Positions 1 to 9,342 of a DNA stretch of 64,000 nucleotides are shown piece by piece. Position 1 is the first letter of the stretch; the number at the start of each line of letters is the position of its first letter. The notes beneath the pieces are model-generated. The model saw only the letters and a program-made list of their open reading frames with translations. It did not search any database and had not been told where the DNA came from. The translations under genes were made by a program, and so were the position numbers. This DNA comes from Mycolicibacterium lacusdiani (GTDB lineage Bacteria; Actinomycetota; Actinomycetes; Mycobacteriales; Mycobacteriaceae), in contig NZ_JAKCFC010000008.1 in assembly GCF_021916785.1 (NCBI RefSeq), positions 124,001 to 188,000 of the forward strand, in the 5' to 3' direction.

Positions 1-393
1 CTCGATGAGGTGGGGGAGGAACACCTTGGTGCCGTTGACGACGCCCCAGAAGTCGACGTCCATGACGCGCTCGATGTCCTTGAAGCCGCTGACCTCGACG
101 TCGCCCGCGAACGCGATGCCTGCGTTGTTGTAGATCTGGTTGACCTTGCCGAAGTGGGCCTTGACGGCGTCGGCGTACAGCTCGAAGGCCTCGCGTTCGG
201 TGACGTCGAGCCGGTCGGCCTTCACCGGGGCGCCGATCGCCTTGATGCGCTGCTCGGTGACGGCGAGGCCGTCGGTGTTGACGTCGCTGATCGCGACCTT
301 GGCGCCCGACCGTGCCAGTTCGATGGCCAGGGCCTGGCCGATACCCGATCCGGCGCCCGTGACGACCGCGACCTTGCCCGCGAAGCCCTCCAT
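1..393 (-). CDS. SDR family oxidoreductase, C-terminus cut by window edge
   Basis: Short-chain dehydrogenase/reductase using NAD(P)(H); the substrate cannot be told. The first 131 residues are visible. They open with MEGFAGKVAVVTGAGSGIG, which holds the TGxxxGxG nucleotide-binding turn. An acidic residue follows the second strand (AISDVNTD), and NNAGIA is the usual structural motif near residue 90. The catalytic YxxxK lies beyond the left edge. ATG at 391-393 gives a normal SDR start. Its position two genes before kgd matches Rv1245c in M. tuberculosis, from memory of that gene order. Confidence 0.85.
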   Translation of the reverse strand, partial: MEGFAGKVAVVTGAGSGIGQALAIELARSGAKVAISDVNTDGLAVTEQRIKAIGAPVKADRLDVTEREAFELYADAVKAHFGKVNQIYNNAGIAFAGDVEVSGFKDIERVMDVDFWGVVNGTKVFLPHLIE

Positions 394-499
394 GCGTACT
401 CCCTCGTCTCGCTTATTCGACTCGTGTCGAGGATAGACGGTACCGGCGGTATCACGGGAAGCGGGTAACGGATCCGCACCGGGGTGCGAAGGACAGTCC

Positions 500-874
500 A
501 TGAAGCGCATCCCCAAGGTGACGACAGCGTCGTTGGCAATGTCCGCAGGTCTCATCGCGGGCGCGACGTTCCTGGCCACACCGGCGTACGCCGACCCGGG
601 CGCCGATGCCTTCGTGGGAGCACTTTCCTCGGCCGGTCTCGGTGGCATCGATCCGGCGACCGCGGTGTCGGTCGGGCAGTCCGTCTGCCCAATGCTGTCG
701 GAGCCCGGTCAGCAGATGGCCGACGTCGCGGCAGGCGTCTCGGACGCGCTGGGCCGACCGCTCGGCCCCGCGACCATGTTCACCGGCATCGCCATCTCGA
801 TGTTCTGCCCGGCCGCGGTCACCTCGCTGGCCAACGGTCAGAACCCGATCCCGTTCGGGCTCGCGGGGTTCTGA
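500..874 (+). CDS. DUF732-type small secreted protein
   Basis: A 124-residue exported protein of unknown function. Residues 1-31 form a Sec signal peptide: MKRIPK, a hydrophobic stretch, then a TPAYA-D cleavage site. The mature part resembles the mycobacterial DUF732 family: a helical DAFVGALSSAGL segment and two cysteines (in QSVCPML and MFCPAA) placed for a disulfide. It ends convergently with kgd, with a strong hairpin between them. It stands where M. tuberculosis has the relBE pair (recalled order), so this interval is variable between species. Confidence 0.8.
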   Translation: MKRIPKVTTASLAMSAGLIAGATFLATPAYADPGADAFVGALSSAGLGGIDPATAVSVGQSVCPMLSEPGQQMADVAAGVSDALGRPLGPATMFTGIAISMFCPAAVTSLANGQNPIPFGLAGF

Positions 875-886
875 CCCAACGGATTT

Positions 887-932
887 CTGCGTGAGGGTCG
901 CCGGACCCGGCAGGCTGGCGACCCTCACGCAG
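887..932. terminator. Bidirectional hairpin between convergent genes
   Basis: A perfect 16-base inverted repeat (CTGCGTGAGGGTCGCC and its complement) around a 14-base loop. It fills the gap between the stops of the DUF732 gene and kgd. There is no U-tract, as is common for mycobacterial terminators. Confidence 0.7.
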
Positions 933-939
933 CATCAAC

Positions 940-3900
940 TCACTTGGCGAACGCCTCGTCGATGATCTCCTGCTGCTCGACGGCGTGCACCTTCGACGAC
1001 CCCGACGACGGCGCCGACATCGCACGACGCGAGATGCGCCTGATACCGGTCAGGTGATCGGGCAGCAGCTCCGGCATCGACAGCCCGAACGTCGGCCACG
1101 CACCCTGGTTGGCCGGCTCCTCCTGTACCCAGAAGAACTCCTTGACGTTCGGGTACTCGTCGATGGTTGCCGCGAGGCGCTTGCGGGGCAGCGGATAGAG
1201 CTGCTCGACGCGCAGGATCGCGACGTCGTCGCGGCCCTCCTTCGCCTTGCGGGCAGCGAGGTCGTAGTAGATCTTGCCGCTGGTCAACAGGATTCGCTTG
1301 GCCTTCGACCGGTCGCCGACGCCATCGGTGTACGTCGGCTCCTCCATGATCGAGCGGAACTTCTGCTCGGTGAAGTCGCGGATGTCGCTGACGACGGCCT
1401 TGTTGCGCAGCATCGACTTCGGTGTGAACACGATCAGCGGACGGTGAATGCCGTCCATGCCGTGCCGACGCAGCAGGTGGAAGTAGTTGGCCGGCGTCGA
1501 CGGCATCGCCACCGTCATCGACCCCTCCGCACACACCTGCAGGAACCGCTCGATGCGGCCCGAGGTGTGATCGGGGCCCTGACCCTCGTGGCCGTGCGGC
1601 AGCAGCAGCACGACGTCGGACAGCTGGCCCCACTTGGCCTCGCCCGAGCTGATGAACTCGTCGATGATCGTCTGGGCGCCGTTGACGAAGTCGCCGAACT
1701 GCGCCTCCCACAGCACCATCGCGTCGGGGTTGCCGACCGAATAGCCGTACTCGAAGCCGACCGCCGCGAACTCCGAGAGCGCCGAGTCGTAGACCATGAA
1801 CTTGCCGCCCGACGGCGTGCCGTCGGTGTTGGTGGCCAGCAGCTGCAGCGGCGTGAACTCCGCGCCGGTCTTGCGGTCGATGATCACCGAGTGGCGCTGG
1901 GTGAACGTGCCGCGGCGGGTGTCCTGGCCGGACAGCCGGACCAGCTTGCCCTCGGACACCAGGGTGCCCAGGGCCAGCAGTTCGCCGAACGCCCAGTCGA
2001 CCTTGCCCTCGTAGGCCATCTCGCGCCGCTTCTCGAGCACCGGCTTCACGCGCGGGTGCACCGCGAAGTCCTCCGGGAAGGACAGGTGCGCGTCGCCGAT
2101 GCGTGCGAGCAGCGACTTGTCGACCGCCGTGCTCAGCTTGGCGGGCAGCACCTGGTCGGACTCCACCGACTCGCTGGGTTCGATGTCGTGCTTCTCGAGG
2201 TCGCGGACCTCGTTGAAGACGCGCTCGAGTTGACCCTGGTAGTCACGCAGGGCGTCCTCGGCTTCCTTCATCGAGATGTCGCCACGACCGATGAGGGCCT
2301 CGGTGTAGGTCTTGCGGACGCCGCGCTTGGTGTCGATGACGTCGTACATGTACGGCTGCGTCATCGACGGGTCGTCGCCCTCGTTGTGCCCGCGCCTGCG
2401 GTAGCACAGCATGTCGATGATGACGTCCTTCTTGAACTTCTGCCGGAAGTCGATCGCCAGCCGGGCCACCCACTGAGCGGCTTCGGGATCGTCGCCGTTG
2501 ACGTGGAAGATCGGCGCGCCGATCATCTTCGCCACGTCCGTGCAGTACTCGCTGGAGCGCGAGTTCTGCGGTGAGGTGGTGAAGCCGATCTGGTTGTTCA
2601 CCACGATGTGGATGGTGCCGCCGGTGCGGTAGCCGCGCAGCAGGGCCAGGTTCAGCGTCTCCGCCACCACGCCCTGTCCGGCGAACGCCGCGTCGCCGTG
2701 CAGCATCATCGGCACGATCGTGAAGCCGTCGGGTCCGTCGCCCTTGTCAACCATGTCCTGCTTGGCGCGCACCAGGCCTTCGAGGACCGGGTCGACGGCC
2801 TCGAGGTGGCTCGGGTTGGCCACCAGCGACACCTCGATGTCGTTGTCGCCGAACATCTGGATGTAGGTGCCGGTGGCGCCGAGGTGGTACTTCACGTCGC
2901 CGGAGCCGTGGGCCTGGGACGGGTTCAGGTTGCCCTCGAACTCGCTGAAGATCTGCGAGTACGGCTTGCCGACGATGTTGGCCAGCACGTTGAGCCTGCC
3001 GCGGTGCGGCATGCCGATGACGACCTCGTCGAGACCGTGCTCGGCGGCCTGGTCGATCGCGGCGTCCATCATCGGGATGACGGTCTCGGCGCCTTCCAGT
3101 GAGAAGCGCTTCTGCCCGACGTACTTGGTCTGCAGGAACGTCTCGAACGCCTCGGCGGCGTTGAGCTTGCTCAGGATGTACTTCTGCTCGGCGACGGTCG
3201 GCTTGTCGTGCTTGACCTCGACGCGATCCCGGATCCACTTCTGCTGCTCGGGTTCCAGGATGTGCGTGTACTCCACGCCGACGTGACGGCAGTACGCGTC
3301 GCGCAGCACCGACAGCACGTCGCGCAGCTTCTTGTACTCGGCGCCTGCGAACCCGTCGACCTTGAACACGCGATCGAGGTCCCACAGCGTCAGGCCGTGG
3401 GTCAGGACGTCGAGGTCGGGGTGGCTGCGGAAGCGGGTCTTGTCCAGGCGCAGCGGGTCGACGTCGGCCATCAGGTGGCCGCGGTTGCGGTAGGCCGCGA
3501 TCAGCTCGATGATCCGGGCGTTCTTGTCGGTGATCGCGTCCGGGTTGTCGGTGCGCCACCGCACCGGCTCGTACGGGATGCCGAGTTCGCGGAAGATCTC
3601 GTCGAAGAACTCGTCGTCGAGCAGCAGCTGGTGGACGGTGCGCAGGAAGTCGCCGGACTCCGCGCCCTGGATGATGCGGTGATCGTAGGTGGAGGTCAGC
3701 GTGATCAGCTTGCCGACGCCGATCTCGTTGATGCGCTCGTCGCTGGCGCCCTGGAACTCGGCGGGGTACTCCATGGCGCCCGCGCCGATGATCGCGCCCT
3801 GGTTGCGCATGAGGCGCGGCACCGAGTGCACGGTGCCGATGGTGCCGGGGTTGGTAAGCGAGATGGTGACGCCTGCGAAGTCCTCGGCGGTCAGCTTGCC

Positions 3901-4800
3901 GTCGCGGGCGCGCCGCACGATGTCCTCGTAGGCGGCGATGAACTGGCCGAAGCGCATGGTCTCGCACCGCTTGATGGCGGCGACGACGAGTTGACGCTTG
4001 CCGTCCTTGCCCTGCAGATCGATCGCCAGGCCCAGGTTGGTGTGCGCCGGGGTGATGACGTTGGGCTTCCCGTCGACCTCGGCGAAGTGCCGGTTCATGT
4101 TCGGGAACTTCTTGACGGCCTGCACGATCGCGTAGCCCAGCAGGTGGGTGAAGCTGATCTTGCCGCCGCGCGTGCGCTTGAGGTGGTTGTTGATGACGAC
4201 GCGGTTGTCGATCATCAGCTTGGCCGGGATGGCGCGGACGCTGGTGGCGGTCGGCACCTCCAGCGAGGCGTTCATGTTCTTGACCACCGCTGCTGCGGCA
4301 CCGCGCAGGACCGCGGCCTCGTCGTCCTCGGCCGGTGGCGGACCCGCCGGGCTCTTCGGCTTCGCCGGCTCGGGGTTGGCCGCGGTCGCCGACGTGGCGG
4401 GCTTGGTCGCGGGCGCAGCGGGCTTCTCGGAGGTCTTGTCGGCAGGCTTGCTCTCGGCTGCTGCGGCGGGCTTCGCGGGCGCCTTCTCAGCCGACTTCTC
4501 GGCGGGCTTGGCGGAACTCTTCTCTTGCGCCTTCGGCGCGGTCTTGGAGCCGTTCGACGACGAGCCGTTGGCCGGCGGCGGAGCCGGCGCCGGGGTGGGT
4601 GGGGAGGAGGGGCCGGTCTTGGCGGTCGCGCCGCTCCTGCCGTTCGCCGGTGCCGAGGCCTCCGTGGTCGGTTCCGGTGAGTAGTCGACGAGGAACTCGT
4701 GCCAACTCGGGTCCACCGAGGAGGGATCCTCCCGGAACTTGCGGTACATCTCCTCGACCAGCCATTCGTTCTGCCCGAATGGTGAAGGTGAACTGCTCAC
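940..4800 (-). CDS. kgd: Multifunctional 2-oxoglutarate decarboxylase / dehydrogenase E1 (Kgd/OdhA)
   Basis: A thiamine-diphosphate enzyme of the TCA cycle that decarboxylates 2-oxoglutarate. In mycobacteria it serves as the E1 (and fused E2-like acyltransferase) of the 2-oxoglutarate dehydrogenase complex, held in check by GarA. The 1286 residues begin SSPSPFGQNEWLVEEMYRKF. A Lys/Ala/Pro-rich linker of about 100 residues follows, then the acyltransferase domain with TYDHRIIQGAESGDFL. The E1 domains come last, with MPHRGRLNVLANI, HGDAAFAGQGVVAETL and RRRGHNEGDDPS. I chose the GTG at 4798-4800 rather than an ORF start 14 codons upstream: family members begin at this point and a GAGG lies about 11 bases before it. 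Matches Rv1248c. Confidence 0.97.
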   Translation of the reverse strand: MSSSPSPFGQNEWLVEEMYRKFREDPSSVDPSWHEFLVDYSPEPTTEASAPANGRSGATAKTGPSSPPTPAPAPPPANGSSSNGSKTAPKAQEKSSAKPAEKSAEKAPAKPAAAAESKPADKTSEKPAAPATKPATSATAANPEPAKPKSPAGPPPAEDDEAAVLRGAAAAVVKNMNASLEVPTATSVRAIPAKLMIDNRVVINNHLKRTRGGKISFTHLLGYAIVQAVKKFPNMNRHFAEVDGKPNVITPAHTNLGLAIDLQGKDGKRQLVVAAIKRCETMRFGQFIAAYEDIVRRARDGKLTAEDFAGVTISLTNPGTIGTVHSVPRLMRNQGAIIGAGAMEYPAEFQGASDERINEIGVGKLITLTSTYDHRIIQGAESGDFLRTVHQLLLDDEFFDEIFRELGIPYEPVRWRTDNPDAITDKNARIIELIAAYRNRGHLMADVDPLRLDKTRFRSHPDLDVLTHGLTLWDLDRVFKVDGFAGAEYKKLRDVLSVLRDAYCRHVGVEYTHILEPEQQKWIRDRVEVKHDKPTVAEQKYILSKLNAAEAFETFLQTKYVGQKRFSLEGAETVIPMMDAAIDQAAEHGLDEVVIGMPHRGRLNVLANIVGKPYSQIFSEFEGNLNPSQAHGSGDVKYHLGATGTYIQMFGDNDIEVSLVANPSHLEAVDPVLEGLVRAKQDMVDKGDGPDGFTIVPMMLHGDAAFAGQGVVAETLNLALLRGYRTGGTIHIVVNNQIGFTTSPQNSRSSEYCTDVAKMIGAPIFHVNGDDPEAAQWVARLAIDFRQKFKKDVIIDMLCYRRRGHNEGDDPSMTQPYMYDVIDTKRGVRKTYTEALIGRGDISMKEAEDALRDYQGQLERVFNEVRDLEKHDIEPSESVESDQVLPAKLSTAVDKSLLARIGDAHLSFPEDFAVHPRVKPVLEKRREMAYEGKVDWAFGELLALGTLVSEGKLVRLSGQDTRRGTFTQRHSVIIDRKTGAEFTPLQLLATNTDGTPSGGKFMVYDSALSEFAAVGFEYGYSVGNPDAMVLWEAQFGDFVNGAQTIIDEFISSGEAKWGQLSDVVLLLPHGHEGQGPDHTSGRIERFLQVCAEGSMTVAMPSTPANYFHLLRRHGMDGIHRPLIVFTPKSMLRNKAVVSDIRDFTEQKFRSIMEEPTYTDGVGDRSKAKRILLTSGKIYYDLAARKAKEGRDDVAILRVEQLYPLPRKRLAATIDEYPNVKEFFWVQEEPANQGAWPTFGLSMPELLPDHLTGIRRISRRAMSAPSSGSSKVHAVEQQEIIDEAFAK

Positions 4801-4976
4801 GGCAGCTGTCGCCTCGATTCCTCTGCCATTGCAATCGAGCACGAGCCCGCTTGCGTCCGAATGCGGTATTGGCCCACCCTTGCGCCGCCTTCCAGGCTAT
4901 CCCTCGCGCACCTGGCAGACCACGGCAACGGTCTTATGGTCGTTGTGGTCTCCGACGGACGGCCCTGTTCGGGGAG

Positions 4977-5732
4977 TCAGTGCTTCGGCGCGGGCAGCAC
5001 GTGCAACGTCGACTGCCAGCGCGGGGGCGGCGCCCCGAACGCGACACGGGCGTTGTCGACGATCTTCTTGCCCATCATCCGGTTGCCGACGCCGCCGACC
5101 ACTGCGCCCACCCCGACCGGCAGCATCTTGCCGAACGCGATCGCCCCGCGCTTGAGCGTGTAGCGCTTGACGAAGTACTTCAGCAGCCGGGAGTTGAGCT
5201 GCGACACCGCGGGCAGCGGGAGCTGCGCGGCGCCGTCGGCCAGCCAGGCGCCCTTGGTGCGTCCCGGGCCGACCAGATCCATCACGGCGTGCCTGCCGTC
5301 CTCGCCCACCAGCACCGCCAGGACCAGCGCGCGCCGGCGCTCGCGATGCTCGGCGGGGATGCCGTGCACCTCGGCGACCGCGAGGACGAAGACGGCGGTC
5401 GCCTCCAGGAACACGACGGTCTCACCGGCGACCGCGGACATGGCGACGAGTGTGCCGACGCCGGGGAACGCCGCGGCGGAACCCACTGCGGCGCCGCTGG
5501 CCATCACGGCTGCCAGGTAGTGCTTCTCGAGCCTGGCCACGATCTGGGCGGGCGTCGCCTCGGGATCGGCGTCGCGCAGGCGTTGCACGTAGGCCCGCAC
5601 CGCGGGGGCCTGCACCCGCGCGCCGCGCTCGATGATGGCCGAGAGGGCCTTGACGGCCGTGCTCGGATCGTCTTCGTCCTCGTGGCCGGTGGCTGGCAGC
5701 GGCCGGCCCTTGGCGCGGAATCCAGCACCCAT
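4977..5732 (-). CDS. Conserved membrane-associated protein (Rv1249c-like)
   Basis: A 251-residue protein of unknown function that accompanies kgd in mycobacteria. Residues about 70-125 are Ala/Gly/Val-rich and hydrophobic (AAVMASGAAVGSAAAFPGVGTLVAMSAVAG, shown in two overlapping turns of the same helix pair), with a second hydrophobic patch near FGKMLPVGVGAVVGGVGNRMMG. This suggests peripheral or integral membrane attachment. The N-terminus is charged. Two ATGs lie close together. The AGGAGG at 5741-5746 is 8 bases from the one at 5730-5732 but only 2 from the one at 5736-5738, so I chose the inner start. Confidence 0.8.
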   Translation of the reverse strand: MGAGFRAKGRPLPATGHEDEDDPSTAVKALSAIIERGARVQAPAVRAYVQRLRDADPEATPAQIVARLEKHYLAAVMASGAAVGSAAAFPGVGTLVAMSAVAGETVVFLEATAVFVLAVAEVHGIPAEHRERRRALVLAVLVGEDGRHAVMDLVGPGRTKGAWLADGAAQLPLPAVSQLNSRLLKYFVKRYTLKRGAIAFGKMLPVGVGAVVGGVGNRMMGKKIVDNARVAFGAPPPRWQSTLHVLPAPKH

Positions 5733-5804
5733 GCTCATCGCCTCCTGTGTGCCGATCGCGGAATCCTCAGGTTAACGAACGGCACCCCGCCCAGCGTGCC
5801 CGAT

Positions 5805-5846
5805 GGTGACGGCGGTCACCGTTGGGCATCGGTGACGGCGGTCACT
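5805..5846. promoter_or_regulatory. Two tandem CRP-like palindromes
   Basis: GGTGACGGCGGTCACC at 5805-5820 and GGTGACGGCGGTCACT at 5831-5846 share a 15-base core and start 26 bases apart. Each holds GTGA-N6-TCAC, the core of the mycobacterial CRP (Rv3676-type) consensus. They lie in the divergent gap between the Rv1249c-like gene and the Bcr/CflA transporter. The last copy is 50 bases from the transporter ATG. Confidence 0.6.
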
Positions 5847-5895
5847 TCGGGTGGGCTCGGGAAGAAATGGGTCGTGCGCATTGCTAAAGAGTTCC

Positions 5896-7185
5896 ATGGC
5901 CTCTTCCCCGGACGTAGACCTCGGCAGCGGCGTAGACGTGGCACCCGACGGCACTCAGGCACCGGGTCGAACCCGGATGATCCTGGTGCTCGGCCTGCTC
6001 GTCGCGCTCGGCCCTCTCACCATCGACATGTACCTGCCCGCACTGCCACGCATCGCCGAGGAATTGTCGGTGTCGTCGTCGGTGGCGCAGCTGACGTTGA
6101 CCGGCACGCTGGCCGGTCTTGCGATCGGGCAACTGGTCATCGGCCCGCTGTCGGATTCGCTGGGTCGCCGCCGTCCACTGATGGCGGGCATCGTCCTGCA
6201 CATGGTCGCGTCGGTGATCTGCCTGCTCGCGCCGAACATCACCGTGCTGGGCCTGGCGCGCGGCCTGCAGGGCGTCGGTGCTGCCGCGACCATGGTCGTG
6301 TCCATCGCGATCGTCGGCGATCTGTTCAAGGGCAACGCCGCCGCCACGGTGATGTCCCGGCTGATGCTGGTGCTCGGCGTCGCCCCGGTGCTCGCGCCCT
6401 CGCTGGGCGCGGCGGTACTGCTGCACGGGTCGTGGCACTGGGTGTTCGCCGTGCTCGTCGTCCTGGCAGGCGCGCTGCTCCTGATGGCCGCCATGGCGCT
6501 GCCCGAGACGCTGCCCACCGGACACCGCAGGCCGCTGCGGGTGCGCGGGATCCTCAGCACGTACGGCCAACTGTTCGGTGACGCGCGGTTCGTCATCCTG
6601 GTCCTGGTCGCGGCGCTGGGCATGTCGGGCCTGTTCGCCTACATCGCCGGTGCGTCGTTCGTCCTGCAGGGCCGCTACGGGCTCGACCAGCAGTCCTTCG
6701 CGCTGGTGTTCGGCGCGGGCGCGGTGGCGCTCATCGGATCGACGCAGTTCAACGTCGTGCTGCTGCGTCGTTTCACGCCGCAGGCGATCGTCGTGTGGGC
6801 GCTCGCGGCGTCCTCGCTCTTCGGTGTCGTCTTCATCGGGCTGGCCGTGGCCGGCGTCGGCGGGCTGGCCGCGTTCGTGGTGCCCGTGTGGCTGATCCTG
6901 GGCGCGATGGGGTTCGTCATCCCCAACGCCCCCGCGCTGGCTCTGTCGCGACACTCCGAGGCCTCGGGTACGTCGGCGGCTCTGCTCGGCGCCGCGCAGT
7001 TCGGACTCGGCGCCGCGGTGGCACCCCTGGTCGGGGTGCTCGGCAACGACGAAGTCGCGCTCGCGGTGGTGATGACCGCCGGTGCGGTGATCGCGCTGGG
7101 TGCGCTGCTGGCCGCGCGGGTCGGCGGAGAGTCCCGCTCCGATGACGAGGAGTTCGTCGGCACGGCCGTAGCGGAACCGGTCTAG
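5896..7185 (+). CDS. Bcr/CflA-type MFS drug efflux transporter
   Basis: A 12-helix major facilitator, probably a proton-driven drug exporter in the plasma membrane. Of 429 residues, helix 1 contains LVALGPLTIDMYLPALPRIA, the signature of the Bcr/CflA (DHA1) group. The loop 2-3 motif GPLSDSLGRRRPL follows, then ARGLQGVGAAATMVV in helix 4-5. The ATG at 5896 is preferred over an ORF start 15 codons upstream because it follows AAAGAG and gives a normal short N-terminus. The tandem CRP-like palindromes lie just upstream. Substrate unknown. Confidence 0.85.
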   Translation: MASSPDVDLGSGVDVAPDGTQAPGRTRMILVLGLLVALGPLTIDMYLPALPRIAEELSVSSSVAQLTLTGTLAGLAIGQLVIGPLSDSLGRRRPLMAGIVLHMVASVICLLAPNITVLGLARGLQGVGAAATMVVSIAIVGDLFKGNAAATVMSRLMLVLGVAPVLAPSLGAAVLLHGSWHWVFAVLVVLAGALLLMAAMALPETLPTGHRRPLRVRGILSTYGQLFGDARFVILVLVAALGMSGLFAYIAGASFVLQGRYGLDQQSFALVFGAGAVALIGSTQFNVVLLRRFTPQAIVVWALAASSLFGVVFIGLAVAGVGGLAAFVVPVWLILGAMGFVIPNAPALALSRHSEASGTSAALLGAAQFGLGAAVAPLVGVLGNDEVALAVVMTAGAVIALGALLAARVGGESRSDDEEFVGTAVAEPV

Positions 7186-7296
7186 CCAAACGGCACACCC
7201 CGGAGTCGACTCGGCGACGAGGCGTCCGTAGCGTCGTCGGGATAGTTCGACAGGCGCGATCGGGTAGGGGCGTTCGGCATCCCACCGGAGTCCGCT

Positions 7297-7310
7297 GGGG
7301 CTAAAGCCCC
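7297..7310. terminator. Short GC hairpin between the two MFS genes
   Basis: GGGGCT-AA-AGCCCC, a perfect 6-base stem in the 168-base gap between the two transporter genes. It may end or attenuate read-through from the first transporter. No other signal is visible in this gap. Confidence 0.3.
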
Positions 7311-7353
7311 TCGCGAGCCCGGTCACCCGCGCGCACTCACGGAAGACACGAGC

Positions 7354-9339
7354 GTGACCGCAGTACTAGACGCCCTGCACCGGATGCGGGCCACCGACCC
7401 GCGATCGGCGGACCCCTGGCGCGTGCTGTGGGCCATGATGGTCGGCTTCTTCATGATCCTGGTCGACGCGACGATCGTGTCGGTCGCCAACCCGTCGATC
7501 ATGGACAGCCTCGGCGCCGACTACGACGCGGTGATCTGGGTGACCAGCGCCTACCTGCTCGCCTATGCCGTCCCACTGCTGGTGGCCGGTCGGCTGGGGG
7601 ACCGGTACGGCCCGAAGAACCTCTACCTGGTCGGTTTGGGGATCTTCACCGCGGCCTCGCTGTGGTGCGGTCTCGCGGACACCATCGAGATGCTGATCGC
7701 CGCCCGCGTCGTGCAGGGCGTCGGGGCGGCGCTGCTGACACCGCAGACGCTCTCGTCGATCACCCGGATCTTCCCGCCGGACCGCCGCGGCGTCGCGCTC
7801 AGCATCTGGGGCGCGACGGCCGGTGTCGCGACGCTCGTCGGACCGCTCGCCGGCGGCGTCCTCGTCGACGGTCTGGGCTGGCACTGGATCTTCATCGTCA
7901 ACGTGCCGGTCGGCGTCGTCGGGCTCGCGCTGGCGTACTGGTTCGTGCCCGCGCTGCCGACCGAGAAGAAGGGGTTCGACCTCCTGGGCGTCCTGCTCTC
8001 GGGAGTGGGCATGTTCCTGATCGTGTTCGCCCTGCAGGAGGGCGAGTCGCACGACTGGGCGCCGTGGATCTGGGGCATGGTCGTCGCGGGACTCGGCTTC
8101 GTCGCTGCGTTCGTGTACTGGCAGTCGATCAACCCCGGGGACCCCCTGATCCCGCTGCGGATCTTCCAGGACAGGGACTTCAGCCTCTCCAACCTGGGCA
8201 TCTCGGTCATCGGCTTCGCGGTGACGGCGATGATCCTGCCGCTCATGTTCTATGCCCAAGCGGTGGCTGGCCTGTCGCCCACGCGGGCTGCGCTGCTGAC
8301 GGCACCGATGGCGATCTCGTCCGGCGTGCTGGCGCCGTTCGTGGGCAAGCTCGTCGACCGCCATGCGCCGACGCCGATCGTCGGCTTCGGCTTCTCGGCG
8401 CTGGCGATCGGGCTGACCTGGCTGTCGGTCGAGATGACCGACACGACGCCGATCTGGCGCCTCGTGTTGCCGCTGATCGTGATGGGCGTCGGGATGGCGT
8501 TCATCTGGTCACCGCTGGCGGCGACGGCCACCCGTCACCTGCCGCCGAACCTGGCAGGAGCCGGTTCCGGGGTTTACAACACGACCCGACAGATCGGCGG
8601 CGTCCTCGGCAGCGCAGGCATGGCGGCGTTCATGACCTCGCGGATCGGCGCCGAGATGCCAGGGGGCGGCGAGCGTCCGCCCGGTGCCGAGGCCGGCATC
8701 ACGGAGCTTCCCGACGTCTTGCAGGTGCCGTTCTCCGCGGCGTTGTCCCAGGCCCTGCTGCTACCCGCATTCGTCGCGTTGCTCGGTGTCGTCGCGGCGC
8801 TGTTCCTACGCGGGCCGGGTCACCGCGGGCCCGTTCCGGTGCGGCCACCCGTGGGCGGACGGCATGTGCCCGACGATGCGGATTACTTCCCCGACGACGA
8901 CGAGTACGTCGAATACACGGTGGATTGGGACGAGCCGGAATCGGCGCCGCTGCAGGCGGTCCGCTCGCGTCTGGACGACCCTGGGGCCCCTCCCGTCGAC
9001 GAGAGCGTGACGACCCCACTCGACGTGCACGTCGAACACCCGTTGCCCGCCCCTGCCGACGAGTGGCGCGGCGGCCCCGTCGAAGCGTGGCAGCACCTGT
9101 TCGTCGACGAAGAGTCGGCAGCGGTCACCGACGTGCATCCCGTGTCGGCTCCTGACATCGCCCGCAATGGCCACGCGCACAACGGCTTCCACGTCGACAG
9201 CCCGCTCGTCGACGGCCCGGACCGGTTCGAGGTGCCCTCTCGTTCGCCAGCGGGTAGACACAGCCGCCGCGACGACGAGGCGACCGCGGGCGAGGACGCC
9301 GGAACCTACGGTCGGCACTCGATGCGCTTCCGCGATTAG
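7354..9339 (+). CDS. DHA2-type (EmrB/QacA) MFS transporter with long acidic tail
   Basis: A 14-helix multidrug-type exporter of 661 residues. Residues about 25-490 hold the transporter, with FFMILVDATIVSVANPSIMDSLG in helix 1 (two motifs), VAGRLGDRYGPKN in loop 2-3 and RVVQGVGAALLTPQTLS in helix 4. About 160 hydrophilic residues follow, rich in Asp, Glu and His (DDADYFPDDDEYVEY and beyond), and are expected in the cytoplasm. Rv1250 is the positional match (579 residues as I recall), so the tail is longer here. The start is the GTG at 7354. It converges on the FAD dehydrogenase with 3 bases between stops. Confidence 0.88.
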   Translation: MTAVLDALHRMRATDPRSADPWRVLWAMMVGFFMILVDATIVSVANPSIMDSLGADYDAVIWVTSAYLLAYAVPLLVAGRLGDRYGPKNLYLVGLGIFTAASLWCGLADTIEMLIAARVVQGVGAALLTPQTLSSITRIFPPDRRGVALSIWGATAGVATLVGPLAGGVLVDGLGWHWIFIVNVPVGVVGLALAYWFVPALPTEKKGFDLLGVLLSGVGMFLIVFALQEGESHDWAPWIWGMVVAGLGFVAAFVYWQSINPGDPLIPLRIFQDRDFSLSNLGISVIGFAVTAMILPLMFYAQAVAGLSPTRAALLTAPMAISSGVLAPFVGKLVDRHAPTPIVGFGFSALAIGLTWLSVEMTDTTPIWRLVLPLIVMGVGMAFIWSPLAATATRHLPPNLAGAGSGVYNTTRQIGGVLGSAGMAAFMTSRIGAEMPGGGERPPGAEAGITELPDVLQVPFSAALSQALLLPAFVALLGVVAALFLRGPGHRGPVPVRPPVGGRHVPDDADYFPDDDEYVEYTVDWDEPESAPLQAVRSRLDDPGAPPVDESVTTPLDVHVEHPLPAPADEWRGGPVEAWQHLFVDEESAAVTDVHPVSAPDIARNGHAHNGFHVDSPLVDGPDRFEVPSRSPAGRHSRRDDEATAGEDAGTYGRHSMRFRD

Positions 9340-9342
9340 CCG

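Noticed and set aside
2608..4680. Long open frames on the plus strand opposite kgd (over 160 and 490 codons)
   Set aside because: They are antisense shadows created by GC-biased third positions; residues are low-complexity Val/Asp/Arg-rich and no family is recognisable.
7297..7310. Riboswitch or attenuator before the DHA2 transporter
   Set aside because: Only one 6-base stem is visible with no conserved riboswitch features; reported only as a low-confidence hairpin.
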